This document shows positions 12,450 to 25,000 of a DNA stretch of 64,000 nucleotides, piece by piece. Every line of letters begins with the position of its first letter. Positions within the stretch are counted from its first letter, which is position 1. The DNA is taken from assembly GCA_033980235.1 (NCBI GenBank), contig CM067065.1:21332837-21396836 (forward strand), given 5' to 3'. The notes below the pieces were generated by a model, which was not told the DNA's origin, ran no database searches, and worked only from the letters and a program-made list of their open reading frames with translations. Source of the stretch: Diadema setosum. Lineage: Eukaryota; Echinodermata; Echinoidea; Diadematoida; Diadematidae. The translations under genes and the position numbers were made by a program.

Positions 12450-15300
12450 CTTGGTCTATAGCCTGGCTATAGATGAACTTCACTGGCTTGCTGATAATCA
12501 AGAGTGATGCACGCTTGAGCAGGTCACCTCCACTGTAGAGAACTGTTGTTGCACTGCGTATCGCTCTCTGCTATCAAAACCATTACCGATCTTGCCCGTC
12601 GGATGTTGACTTTCAGAACAGAATGACAAAACACATTTTTTTATAGAGTCAATATACTGTATTAACAATCAGCTTTTTCACACTCCAGCGGTTTCTGCCA
12701 ATTGCGGTTCAAGTAGATTGCACGTAATTTGACCAGTTCGTTTTCAATCTATTATGTTTTTCATGAATTATATTGATAATTCTCTTCGGCATACTGTCTC
12801 TCTCTCTCTCTCTCTCTCTCTCTTTAAAGCATTGTTATGTGTGACACTGCTTATTGATTCAATGTGAAAGACGATGCAAACCACGGCTTGACTTAAAAAT
12901 CCATAAACTATAACGATTCGATGCACTCTGATTGTAAAGTTCTATAAAAATGAACGTTGGTATGGGTCATGCACAACTGGGCAGAGACGAAGAGAAGAGG
13001 GACCAATTTTGACGAGCATATAAGAGAAAGAGTCGGGACATATTAGAGTGCATAATTTGCAAAACATGAATTACACAATGAGATGTCTGCTGTTGAATAG
13101 ACCTTTCCTATATAGGCTTATAATCCAGGCACCATGTATATATTATGTGCGTATAGAATTATTTATCTGTGGGTGTGTGTGCTTTAAATCTGATTTCATT
13201 GTGAAGAATCAAAGGAAGTCGGATGCAGAAACGGTAGAGGTTCCTCGTTGTGACAATCTTAGCCTATTTTGATAGCCTTTGCTGCATGGTATCAACACGT
13301 TTTGAATGACGTCATAAGCTTATGATAACCATGTCATCACCAGATAAATAGCCGCTGTATTCGTAGAATGATAAAACACACGGAAAGAAAGATAGACCAA
13401 AAAGAAAATACCGCAGCAACGCAAAGCATCGGGCCTATACCCAACTTGAATTCTCATGTGACAAGCATTACAAGGATGGAATTGGACATTACTCTTAGAT
13501 TTAAGGTACAAAATCAAAACGATGAAGGCGCATTTTCGATGAAAACGACGAGCATCAAGGTTTTGCCTTGATACATCTCGATCATAAGATGATGTGAAAG
13601 AAATTTTTCACATCATTTGTGTAAGAAATGTTGACGAGACTCAGTTTAAGCAGGGAAAAATAAGTGTGACGCATGTGCCTGGTCTGAACATAGAGGGCAG
13701 CGTCACCTACCTATTATCAGTGCCGTATAAATACGGCACTGCCTATTATGTGAACATTAACATTATATAGCCAATATTTACACCCCATGCACTCCAAACT
13801 TGAGATGAAATCACTAACTGAAAAAAAAGAAAAACAATCAATGCATTTGCTGTAATTTTTCAAATTTTCTTCGTGTCAGGTTACCCTTATACAAGACACA
13901 CCGATGAAGGCAGCACTATCAAAATCATCGCGTGTCGTCTATGACTGTTCATCTCTCTTTCAACGCCTGAAGACTGCATAGGAGTTTGTGATCATGTGAA
14001 ATGGAATAATTTATTCATCCCATGTCATTTCCCTTCAAAGTTTGACTCCTGTTGATTTTCATTGTTGCATTGAAAAGAGTAAAATATAGACTGAACTGTA
14101 AGACTATTCTTTGAACCGTTACATCACCAGCCACCAACAAAAGCACGTAACGATATTTCATGCAAATATTTGCATACAACAATGATAGAGCAAATCGATA
14201 CAAAAACAGAACTACTCAATGAAGAGATGGATGCAAAATGATGTTAAAATCAATGTGTAAGTAAATGAAGAATTTTTATCGCAAAATTGGCTTTAGAGTA
14301 GGTCCATCACTTAAAAAAAAAAAAAAAAAAATCCGGGTAAAAAATTACTTGGAATTTGGTCATGAAGACCCGGAATGGGGTCACCCTGACCCAATTCATG
14401 ACTCTGAATGGGATCATCTGACTCCATTCCTTGTCATTTCTGATCCCGAACGGATGTGACCCTAACGGACCCTTTCCGGGTCAGTTCTGACCCCGATGTT
14501 TTAAGAGTAATCAGATAAAACAGATTAAAGCAGGTTGGAATGTAATGATCCTCCTAACAGCAAAGACAGTTTATACCCTCCAGACGGCAAAGGCAGCGAC
14601 TCGTGCATTTTGTGTCGCGCATGTCGTGGAAGAGACAGAGTGTCTGGAACAAAGATTTTCGGGATGATGATGTTTCAGTTAATGTTGTCGCCGGTCAGAC
14701 AGTGGTAGGTGATACCGAAAATTGCTGGTAACGGTGAAATATTTATAAATAGAGACACTTCATGTTGAAAATTGAGCATCGATGAGTATAATGTGATTAA
14801 TATGGGGGAATGCTTATGATCAGGAAAATGATATTACAAATATGTTTGTGTCTGTTTAAATTGATAACTGTGTGACAGAAGAAAAAGTGTGACAACCAAA
14901 TGGATCCTGCTCATGTTAATGCTGTCATGATAACTACCCTTAGAGGTGCAATTACCGCCTCGAAGTGAATGTCTGAGACTATAAAAAGTTTGAGACTAAA
15001 TTTGCAGACAATCAGTTTTGTTTCAACGCATGCAGGTTTTCGCAAATATCTTATTATTTCTCATAATCATTCTTTTAGCAAGTCATCATTTGCCTTTGCA
15101 GAGAGAGAGAGAGCGTTCGGTATGCCTGATACGATGCAGCATATAGTGTTATGCGATTTAATTTCATTTTTAGAAACTTTTCAAATACTTAAGTGAAGGA
15201 GCCCAAACGCAATGCAACATCAACACTAGCTCGATTGAACCAACTTTGTTTCAATACTCGAAGGTGTTAACATCAAAGATATTCAAAGTGCACGTGCAAC
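12450..15300. other. Anonymous sequence, probable 5' flank of the membrane-protein gene
   Basis: A (TC)n tract lies at about 12798-12823. A small hairpin (AGTGCCGTA/TACGGCACT) occurs at about 13720-13741. The stretch 14340-14500 is unusually rich in GGGTCA/TGACCC phrases around CCGGAATGGG. No coding region is recognised. Confidence 0.4.
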
Positions 15301-16745
15301 GGCGTAGCCAGGATTTGATCTTGGGGGGGGGGGGGGGGTGGGATGGGGGTGTCCCCCCTCCCACGGTAAGAACTTTTTGCATTTTGATGTTGTAAATGGT
15401 GCAATTTGATGCATGTTTTTGCGCGTTTTATCGATGTGAAACAGTCCCACTTGTTTAAGGTAGCAGTATATTTTAGTGTAGATTATTATTAAACAATTTG
15501 CCTATAAAATGGTATAATTTAAATACACTTCTTGTATTAACTCTTTTCACTGAATATCATGAACGCGACTGAACCCGAGCGAGCGGAGCGAGCGAGGGGG
15601 GAGGGGAGGGTGTGGGAGGGGGGTGTCCCCCCTCCCACGGTGAGAACTTTTTGCATTTTGATGTTGCAAATGGTGCAATTTGATGCATGTTTTTGCGTGT
15701 TTTAACGAGTTGAAACAGTCCCACTTGTTGAAGGTTGCAGTATATTTTAGTGTAGATTATTATTGAACAATTTGCCTATAAAATGGTATAATATACACAC
15801 TTCTTGTATTAATTCTTTTCACTGAATATCATGAACGCGACTGAACCCGAGCGAGCGGAGCGAGCGAGGGGGGAGGGTGTGGGAGGAGGGTGTCCCCCCT
15901 CCCACGGTGAGAACTTTTTGCATTTTGATGTTGCAAATGGTGCAATTTGATGCATGTTTTTGCGTGTTTTAACGAGTTGAAACAGTCCCACTTGTTTAAG
16001 GTTGCAGTATATTTTAGTGTAGATTGTTATTATTGAACAATTTGCCTATATAAAATGGTATAATGTTAACACACTTCTTGTATTAATTCTTACACTGAAT
16101 ATCATTATTATTGAACAATTTGCCTATAAAATGGTATAATGTAATATACACACTTCTTGTATTAATTCTTTTCACTGAATATCATGAACGCGACTGAACC
16201 CGAGCGAGCGGTGCGAGCGAGGGGGGAGGTTGTGGGAGGGGTGTCCCCCCTCCCACGGTGAGAACTTTTTGCATTTTGATGTTGCAAATGGTGCAATTTG
16301 ATGCATGCTTTTGCGCGTTTTAACGAGTTGAAACAGTCCCACATGTTTAAGGTTGCAGTATATTTTAGTGTAGATTATTATTGAACAATTTGCCTATAAA
16401 ATGGTATAATTTAAACACACTTCTTGTATTAATTCTTTTCACTGAATATCATGAACGCGACTGAACCCGAGCGAGCGGAGCGAGTGAGGGGGGAGGGGAG
16501 GGTGTGGGAGGGACGTGTCCCCCCTCCCACGGTGAGAACTTTTTGCATTTTGATGTTGCAAATGGTGCAATTTGATGCATGTTTTTGCGTGTTTTATCGA
16601 GTTGAAATAGTCCCACTTGTTGAAGGTTGCAGTATATTTTAGTGTAGATTATTATTATTGAACAATTTGCCTATAAAATGGTATAATGTAAACACACTTC
16701 TTGTATTAATTCTTACACTGAATATCATGAACGCTGTCTGCAGTT
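15300..16745. repeat. G-rich tandem array, about 275 bp unit, five copies
   Basis: The landmark CCCACGGT recurs near 15361, 15636, 15901, 16251 and 16528. Each unit reads: G-rich stretch, C-run, GAACTTTTTGCATTTTGATG, an AT-rich segment ending GAATATCATGAACGCGACTG, then a CGAGCGAGCGGAGCGAGCGA core. The unit before 16251 is longer because part of the AT segment is duplicated. The left edge begins GGCGTAGCCAGGATTTGATC plus a long G-run. The G-rich segment satisfies a four-run G-quadruplex pattern with short loops. Small open frames across it repeat with the array and are not genes. Confidence 0.8.
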
Positions 16746-17091
16746 TAGCAATCAAACAGAAAAGGCATGCACACGAGGGTGTAGATAGGGGCATATGCCC
16801 TCCCACACGAAGGTGGTTTTGCGTTTTCAGACCTGAAATTCAGCGATCTGGTGCAAATTTTTGGTGCAATACTTTTTCATCGAAGTGTTAAAATCGCGGA
16901 ATTTAGCTCTTATTCCGAATGTGCACCATCTGTGTGTATGTATAAAGTCTAGTGAGGTAGAGCTTAGGGGAAGGGGGTGTTCGCCTCCCGCTCGCGGAGC
17001 TTTTGCGTTTTTAGAATTGAAATAAAGCGATCTGGGTATAGCGACAGTCTACTTCTATGCATGGCGGAAGGGGGGGGGGGAGGGGGAGGGG
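16746..17091. other. Sequence between array and retroelement
   Basis: Two diverged half-copies of the array's TTTTGCGTTTT...ATTGAAAT segment lie at about 16815 and 17000. It ends in a run of about 20 purines (17070-17091), mostly G, that abuts the truncated gag copy. Confidence 0.5.
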
Positions 17092-18011
17092 CTATTCGTT
17101 TTGGCCTGGCAGTTTCGAGCCAAATGACCTGCCTTCCCACAAATATAACAACCACTTGACCCCTTATTTCCTTGTGGGCCACTGAATTTGGACGCCAAAT
17201 GACCCTGACTTTGGCCCTTGTCAGGTCGCTTTTGGTCTTTGTAGGAGTGGTTCTTTTGTTCCTTATGGGGGTGGGCCTGACTGTATTGATCCGCTAGCTT
17301 CGTCATTTCATCTAAGTTTGCCGGGTGTCTCTCGCGGACAAACTGCTTCAGCTCTTTCGAGCTCCTGACATAAATTTGATCCATTATCATCAATTGAATT
17401 AGGTCATCAAACTCAGCCCTAAAACCAGCTAACTCTAACCAACGCAAGAGATAGCGCTTCAGCCTCTCGGCTAACTGACTGTGAGTCTCGCCAGGCTCTA
17501 CCTGCGAGCTCCGGAATTTAGCTCTAAATCCCTCTTCGTTCAACTCATACCTTTGGAGTAAGGCGGCTTTTAATTCATCGTAATTATTTGCAAGTTCTGA
17601 CGGCATTCGGGAATACACTTCCAGGCCTTTGCCCGTCAACAGTGTACTGAGGGGTAGGGCCCACTGAGTTCTAGCCCATCCCATACTCTCAGCGTATCTC
17701 TCAAATCTGCATAGATAGGAATCTAAGTCATCTGTTTTCTCATTGAAAAGAGGTAATTTCACCTTTTTCATGCCATTACTAGGAGAATCATTTCTAGGTC
17801 TGGCTGCTGCAATTTGCAGCTCCAGCTCTTTCATTTCTTTCAAATGTTCCCTTTCTTTCTGTCGTTCATCCCTTTCCTTTTGGCGCTCTTCTCTGAGCTT
17901 TTCTTCCTTCAAGTCTAGTTTCTCCTTTTCATCCCTAGCAAAATCGACCAATTCCTTGCCTGTCAGCCCTGCCTCCTTCTCCACTTTTATGAGTTCAGAA
18001 TACACATCCAT
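17092..18011 (-). pseudogene. Truncated gag of the tandem second copy
   Basis: This repeats residues 1 to about 307 of the complete Gag, including the coiled coil, the SCAN-like region and the CCHC knuckle, with one amino-acid difference (Glu for Gly at residue 11). Homology stops at 17092 within a G-rich run, so the open frame continues for a few foreign residues rich in Pro and Ser. There is no protease, integrase or RT in this copy. Confidence 0.88.
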
Positions 18012-18223
18012 TGCAATGGACTATCACGTTACTATAGCAACAATCACTCAATGTAATCTGACCTTAGACACTGGACCTTGAGCCTAACTCTCACTGGCCA
18101 GGCAAGTGGCCACTGGCGGTCTAACCTTTGGCTTCTTGTTTCGAGTTGTCAGTTGCACATATTGAGTTGACTGGTCTAGTTTATAACTTTAAACAATTGC
18201 TGCCCGGGTTCTCCACCAATTCT

Positions 18224-19835
18224 TGTCACAGGGGACTTTCCTCTGAATGTGGGGAATGAAAGTCCTCCCTGCGACTGGGATCTTTTCTATAGTCAAAGGT
18301 TGACTTTCTCTAAATGCAGCAGATTGTTAGCAGACCATTTACTCATTCAGCTCTCTCGACTTGTGCAACTACAGTGCCTCGAAAGAAGTAGCCAATCACA
18401 CAGTGTTCTTACAATGTAACAAGCAATAAGATTTATTATACTGGTCTCAAATTATGGTTGTTTACAATAATAACATAGTACAGTGTACAAACTTGAATAC
18501 AGATATTCAATTCCACTTGATCTTGAGCTTGGTTGCTCTGCTCGTTGGTTTATTCTAGAAGCTCCCGTGCTTGGTTGCTCTAGGTTGTCGACGATGCCCT
18601 GCCTGAAGTAGCGGGTCGTCTCCCCTTACTTCTGGTCCTCTTTGGAACCCAGAACTTGGTCCTCGCTGGAACCCCAAACGATGGCTCTCTCCCTGGAACC
18701 CTAAACACCCTGTTAATTTAATAACATGATACCTCCCTTATAATTTGTGGTCTTTGGTTATTCCTGATTCTATTCATATAACTTAAACAAAACATATAAT
18801 TGTATATTCCATCATATTATCGTACCACTGATTAGACACACATACTTTCCATAATAATGTTTCACAACGCATCATTATCTTTCAATGTTGAGTAGGGGTG
18901 ATTAATCAGCCCATTAAAATCTAAGCGTTGTTCTAAGTCTCTATTTCTTTCACAATGCAATTAAAATTCGGTTTGACATACAAACATCACACATACAATG
19001 CAATGTCGGGAATTACATAGGAACTTACAAGGCATAAACAACTTCAATTAAATGATCGTGTACTTACAACAGTTGTTGGTGTTTACACTCGAATCCTCCT
19101 AGATTCTCTTCTGGACGGTCAGGCTGTCCAAGCCGAAATGCAACAATCTCTGAATCACACTGATTCCAAATAACACTCTGCTACTCTAACTTCGCAATCT
19201 CGAAGTACCGTAGCCTGGTCCTGAGTGTTCCGCAAATAATGTGGCATCTGAATTTCATGCCCAAACACTGCATATTTTTACATTTGTTGGACCATAGGTC
19301 TCCATGTAAAATTAATTAAATGAAGTCAAGTGACTTCCTAGAAAGTTTTCATAGAAGTCCTGCCCCCTTTTCTTATTGGTTGGCGTTTTCTGTCTGTCAA
19401 AACTTTCCTGAATATCTCATTTTGTATTGGTCAAGTCTCTGCTTGACGTCATCACTTCCTGTCCACGGAAACCAAAATTCTTTGAAGTGGTCCTGTTTTG
19501 ACCTAGCTAGAAACTTGTGTCTGACGTCGTGAATGACGTCCACATACCAGATAGTATGAGGCATACTACCAGGGATACCCTTTCCTCGTATTTTGACGTC
19601 ATGTAGGGTTTACTCACCCCCAAAACATTTAATTCCACATCACTCTCTTTTACTTTGATTGTGCATCGCAACATCTCCTTATATGGTTATTTTGATGCAA
19701 GCTTTTGTCTTTAAAGCTGCACTTCTTTTGTAACCATTGCGATAACATCAATTTCTTACATGAGCTACCTAATAAACAGTAGTACAATGAGACAAAATAT
19801 TACGTGACAAATACAAAATATGTCATATCCTGACA
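18224..19835 (-). repeat. Second (3', shared) LTR
   Basis: 1612 bases, the same length and ends as the LTR at 25396-27007. It closes the complete copy and at the same time opens the truncated copy, since a primer site and gag leader follow it. Confidence 0.9.
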
Positions 19836-19850
19836 CGACCCCCCATTTCA
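19836..19850 (-). other. Polypurine tract
   Basis: In element sense, TGAAATGGGGGGTCG lies directly before the TGTCAGG start of the 3' LTR. It is the expected plus-strand primer. Its position confirms the LTR boundary. Confidence 0.75.
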
Positions 19851-19964
19851 AGATAGTACTACTATCTACAATAGTATTTTCACGTATGAAACTAATTTGT
19901 CCGTACATACACATGACAATATCAACATTCGATAATCCCCTTGCTATGGGTAAACATGCCCCTC

Positions 19965-21251
19965 TTACTCTGGACATCGGCTAAGGAAGTCTGCCCCAAC
20001 GTTATCTGTTCCCTTGACAGCGGTCACGTGGTAGCGGTAGGATTGGAGGGCAAGCGCCCAGCGCAAGACTCTGTTGTTTTGCAACTTAGCCTTGGCAATG
20101 TACATGAGGGGACGATGATCCACCTCAAGTTCAAACTCTCTCCCATATAGGTAAACATCGAACTTTTTTACTGCCCATGCAATTGCGAGGCACTCTCGCT
20201 CTATGACGGCATACCGTCGCTCTGTGTCTGACAACTTCCGGCTGATGTATGTGATAGGGAACTTCTCTCCCTCTACGCGCTGCATCAGTACTGCGCCGAT
20301 GCCTACGTCAGACGCGTCGGTCGCAAGTATGAACGGGGATTCATGGTCTGGAAGATGGAGTATGGGGGATGAAGTCAGTCGGGACTTCAGCGTGTTGAAC
20401 GCCTGCTCTTCCAGGGGTCCCCAGTCTACGCGGTTGGCTCTGTCTTTCTTTGTTAAGTCCGACAGCGGTGCGGCGATAGCTGCGAAGTTGGGTATGAACT
20501 TGCGGTAATACCCAGCTAGCCCTAGAAACGCGCGTACCTCCCGCTTTGTTTGCGGCACCTCCGCCTGCAAGATCTGCTCTACTTTCTCGGGGTGAGGCTT
20601 CAGCGTGCCGCCACCTACGACATGCCCTAGAAAGTCGAGCGTCTTGAAGCCCACATGACATTTACTTGGCTTCGCGGTCAACCCAGCATCTGCAAGCCTC
20701 GAGAGTACAGCTTGCAAGGAATCCAAATGTTCTTCCCAGGTCTCGGAAAACACAAGGATATCGTCGATGTAGTTCACTACATTGTCGAGTCCAAACAGCA
20801 CTTCTCGCATCAGCCGTGAGAAGGTAGCTGGTGCATTCACCATACCAAACGGCAGCACAGTGAAGTGAAACAGGCCTTCAGCGGTGACGAATGCTGTTTT
20901 CTCCTTATCAGACTCGGCCATGGGTATCTGCCAATACCCCTTGCTGAGGTCGAACTTCGAGAAGTACTTACCTCTTGACAGCTTCGCCAGGAGAGTGTCA
21001 GCAATCGGAATAGGTTCGGGGTCAAACACAGTTATAGCATTCAATTTGCGGTAGTCGACGCAAAATCTGTTACTTCCGTCCTTCTTTTTCACTAGTACGA
21101 TCGGTGACGCGTACTTGGATCGTGATTTCTCTATCACGCCCATCTTTAGCATTTCGCTCAATTCTGCTTTTACCGCAGCTTGCATAGATTGTGGTAGGGG
21201 ATACGGCTTGCTTACCACGGGGTCAGCGGTAGTAAGTAGGCGTGTCTTCAT
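19965..21251 (-). CDS. Reverse transcriptase-RNase H frame of the Gmr1-type element
   Basis: 428 residues. The first four codons (MKTR) belong to the inserted transposon's terminal repeat; the retroelement reading resumes at the leucine. RT shows KKKDGSNRFCVDYRKLN, catalytic D101 in FSKFDLSKGY, LPFGMVNAP, and YIDD at 161-164. The thumb/connection has FLGLAGYYRKFI. RNase H carries D312 (TDASDVGIGA), E353, D378 (EVDHRPL) and D421 (GADFLSR), so all catalytic positions look intact. The stop lies about 130 bases before the polypurine tract. The frame would normally be continuous with the upstream frame; an 852-base insert separates them. Confidence 0.9.
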   Translation of the reverse strand: MKTRLLTTADPVVSKPYPLPQSMQAAVKAELSEMLKMGVIEKSRSKYASPIVLVKKKDGSNRFCVDYRKLNAITVFDPEPIPIADTLLAKLSRGKYFSKFDLSKGYWQIPMAESDKEKTAFVTAEGLFHFTVLPFGMVNAPATFSRLMREVLFGLDNVVNYIDDILVFSETWEEHLDSLQAVLSRLADAGLTAKPSKCHVGFKTLDFLGHVVGGGTLKPHPEKVEQILQAEVPQTKREVRAFLGLAGYYRKFIPNFAAIAAPLSDLTKKDRANRVDWGPLEEQAFNTLKSRLTSSPILHLPDHESPFILATDASDVGIGAVLMQRVEGEKFPITYISRKLSDTERRYAVIERECLAIAWAVKKFDVYLYGREFELEVDHRPLMYIAKAKLQNNRVLRWALALQSYRYHVTAVKGTDNVGADFLSRCPE

Positions 21252-22090
21252 CAGCCCGAAGTTTCAAAATAGCGCGCTATCTTGCGGTTACCAAACTAGT
21301 CCGATGTCAAAATAGCGCGCTATCTGTGTAGTGAAGACGCAGATAGCGCGCTATTTGATCGGGAAAATTTCCCCCAAAATCTTGGTCTAGTTCGTCAACT
21401 AGAGCGCTAATTCGTGAAATAGCGCGCTATCTTGGGTGCGTCTCCATCAGCCCGAAATTTTCTCGATCCCTCCATGCCACGCTTCTGGTTAGCCAGCTGG
21501 CAATGGAAAGCGCATGTACAAGCAGCTAGTGATTGTGTATAGTACATTACACGCACGGTGTATTCAAGGATCACATGTGTGTACTATATAGGCCTGTTGT
21601 TGTCATCTTTAAAACCAGGGAGGTGATTTCTCTCACCTCCCTATTAAAACTCAGTGCCGTCCATGCTAGCTGTTCTTTTGTAAACTTCTTCTTCTGGTCC
21701 ACTCTACCTTAGCTGAAGATTCTTGCAAATTGTGTGCATTTTGGATTTGTTTAAACATTGCAATTCGTTAATTTCATATAAGATGCCTCACTGGACAGAA
21801 GAAAGAACAGCGTTATCAATATCCCTTTGGAGAGAATTTGCTGTACTGCTCACCTCCCTGGTTGTAGAATCGTACATACGGTGATATAGGAGATTTTGAG
21901 CGGGGAAATCCACTTTCGAACCGCGAGCCAGGCAGAGTAATATTGCAAAGTGCGCATGCGTCAATTTTCGGACTAATTTCCCGAAGCAGGCTGTTCGAGC
22001 TGATGAAGATGCACATTCGCTGTATCGGGCTATTTTCTAAGACCGCAAAATGTCCCGCTAGTTTGAACTTCGGGCTGATGAAGACACGCC
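21239..22090. mobile_element. 852 bp TA-flanked inverted-repeat transposon inserted in pol
   Basis: The ends are inverted repeats of about 25 bases beginning GGCGTGTCTTCATCAGCCCG, and TA is duplicated on each side (21237-21238 and 22091-22092), as in Tc1/mariner-type elements. No transposase frame is present, so it is non-autonomous. The interior has four TAGCGCGCTA palindromes near 21270-21430, a second set of diverged end motifs (GTCTCCATCAGCCCGAAA near 21440 and GAGCTGATGAAGATG near 21998), and an inverted pair of ACCAGGGAGGTGA motifs (21616 and 21850). It looks like a composite of nested elements. Confidence 0.85.
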
Positions 22091-25000
22091 TAGTGTCACT
22101 GAGCATTCCATCGCGTTTGTTCGCCCTGGTACATCGGTTAATTGCGCATCAAACTGATTTAGCAGATCGATTACCTGCGCTGCTTGTGACTCGGTCAGTT
22201 CCGCATCTATCACCACGTCAGCCACGCTCTCATTCTGCGATAAGGCGGGCAGTCCTATGCACGGTCGGTTGAGATCGGGTTCGACCTCCTCTTCGACTAC
22301 GGAGATGGCATTCGCTTGGACTTCATTGTCCCTACTTCGCGCACGGTCAACATACTTCTTCAAGAGGTTAACATGGTAGGTCTTGATCTTGCCATTGACC
22401 TCAACTCTCACATCACATCGTCCTAGTGTGCCTGTGACCGTATACGGTCCCTGCCATTGCATCAGGAGTTTGCTTGCGCTCGTTGGCCTCATAATGAGCA
22501 CTTTGTCGCCAACCTCAAACTTCCTGTCACGCGCCTTTGCGTCATAATACTTGGCATACCTTTTCGATGCGCGCTTGAGCTCCTCATGCGCCACTTTGCA
22601 AGTCTCCTCGAGTCTCGCTCGTAGGTCCACAACATACTCGTATGTTGTTTTGACCTCTTCGTCGACTGTTTCCGCTTCCCAGATTGTCTTAATCAGGGAG
22701 AGAGGTCCACGTACAGTCCTACCATACAGCAGCTCAAACGGACTAAAGCTAAGGCTAGCTTGTGGTACCTCCCGATACGCGAACAACAATGCCGGTGAAT
22801 AACGGTCCCAATCTTTGGGTCGCTCTGCACTCATTCGTCGCAGCATGGCTTTGAGAGTTCCGTTGAATCTCTCAACCAACCCATTGCACATGGGATGGTA
22901 CGGAGTTGTGTGAAGCTGCTTTACGGACAGCAAACGCCCTAACTCCCTCATTAGCTCAGAAGTGAACTGCGCCCCTCTATCAGAGAGAATCTCGTCTGGC
23001 AAACCTAAGCGGCTAAACATCTCGACAAGCGCCTCAGCCACTCGCTCGGTTTCAATGCTCGGTAATGCAATAGCTTCTGGGTAGCGAGTTGCATAATCGA
23101 CCAGCGTCAAAACATACCGATTCCCACGATCGGTCTTGGGGTCAAAAGGTCCTACGAGGTCAATCGCCACGCGCTTGAACGGAGTATCAATGAGCGGCAT
23201 GCTCGCGAGCGGCACGCGACCCACGCTCCCCTTATTCACGGTGCGCTGACAGATATCACATGATATGCAATATCGCCGGACATCATCTCCCATACCTGGC
23301 CAGTAGAAGCTTTGCTGTAATCGGTCGAGTGTTTTCTGTGTTTTTAGGTGCCCAGACATTATGCCATCATGGGCAAGCGCCATTAATCCATCACGGTATG
23401 CGCTCGGTACGGCCAATTGTCGAACTGGCTTGCCATATTCCAATTTTGTAGATTGGAATTCGCGATAGAGTAGGCCTCGATGCACGAGAAACTTGCTCTC
23501 ATTTCCTTTGCTTGTGGTCGTTTTCTGACCACTCTCTGCTGCTCGCCAAGCCTTCGCAAGCGTCGGGTCAGCCTTTTGCGCTGCTTCATACTCACCTTTA
23601 CTCGTCGCGAGTGAGAGTGCACTTGCTGTCGGCAGTGGTTTGAGGGGTTTCGCACTTTGCGCTTTCTGGCCACGTGTCTCTACCGCCCCTCCCTCGGATG
23701 ATTCTACCATCTCTTCCTCCTCTACCACTACCTCGTCACTATCAAGTGTCCACTGTGGATCGGGATTATTTTGGTCCCTGACCCCGGGAATATTCCCCAA
23801 AATAAGCTCATACATTGGGTCTTCCATAACCAGAGCTTCCACTTCCCCAGTGTAGAAAGGCGTGTCTACCCATACCCTAGCAATGGGGAATTCTCTGACA
23901 GTCCCGTCTATCAAAACCACCCTCTTCTTCTGCCCTGCAACAATCTGAGGGGTTCTAACAAACACTGACTTTACTACGGCTGTACTACAGCCACTGTCCC
24001 TTAGAACGGACACTACATGCCCTCCTACTTTTCCCTGAAGAACAGGCATGTTCACACCTGATGGTCTGACTCCCGAAGAGCATCCTGCCTCGAGAAGGGG
24101 TATTTCATCCCCCGAAGCTAGCTTCACATACGAGCCTGGCTGTCTTGCCGTTTCATATCTAACTGTGTTAGCCTCAATACAGGCAGCCCCCTTTCGGTCC
24201 TGACTAGTCTTCTCCTCAGACCCCTTCATTTCATCCAAAGCAGCAGCCCGGTTTGGTCTCGGACTATTCGTTTTGGCCTGGCAGTTTCGAGCCAAATGAC
24301 CTGCCTTCCCACAAATATAACAACCACTTGACCCCTTATTTCCTTGTGGGCCACTGAATTTGGACGCCAAATGACCCTGACTTTGGCCCTTGTCAGGTCG
24401 CTTTTGGTCTTTGTAGGAGTGGTTCTTTTGTTCCTTATGGGGGTGGGCCTGACTGTATTGATCCGCTAGCTTCGTCATTTCATCTAAGTTTGCCGGGTGT
24501 CTCTCGCGGACAAACTGCTTCAGCTCTTTCGAGCTCCTGACATAAATTTGATCCATTATCATCAATTGAATTAGGTCATCAAACTCAGCCCTAAAACCAG
24601 CTAACTCTAACCAACGCAAGAGATAGCGCTTCAGCCTCTCGGCTAACTGACTGTGAGTCTCGCCAGGCTCTACCTGCGAGCTCCGGAATTTAGCTCTAAA
24701 TCCCTCTTCGTTCAACTCATACCTTTGGAGTAAGGCGGCTTTTAATTCATCGTAATTATTTGCAAGTTCTGACGGCATTCGGGAATACACTTCCAGGCCT
24801 TTGCCCGTCAACAGTGTACTGAGGGGTAGGGCCCACTGAGTTCTAGCCCATCCCATACTCTCAGCGTATCTCTCAAATCTGCATAGATAGGAATCTAAGT
24901 CATCTGTTTTCTCATTGAAAAGAGGTAATTTCACCTTTTTCATGCCATTACTAGGAGAATCATTTCTAGGTCTGGCTGCTGCAATTTGCAGCTCCAGCTC

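Noticed and set aside
13720..13741. AGTGCCGTA hairpin around TAAA as a terminator or promoter
   Set aside because: A short palindrome alone in eukaryotic DNA is not evidence of either.
15809..16642. Several 60-63 codon frames on both strands
   Set aside because: They recur with the tandem unit and encode Pro/Gly runs from the G-rich stretch.
17743..18081. Ser/Phe-rich plus-strand frame, repeated at 24915-25238
   Set aside because: It is the antisense of the Lys/Glu-rich coiled coil of Gag and is duplicated only because gag is duplicated.
19320..19532. 70-codon plus-strand frame, repeated at 26492-26704
   Set aside because: It lies wholly inside the LTR and is identical in both copies for that reason; no domain is seen.
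19836..19965. Search for an envelope frame after RT-RNase H
   Set aside because: Only about 130 bases separate the RNase H stop from the polypurine tract, so no envelope gene fits.
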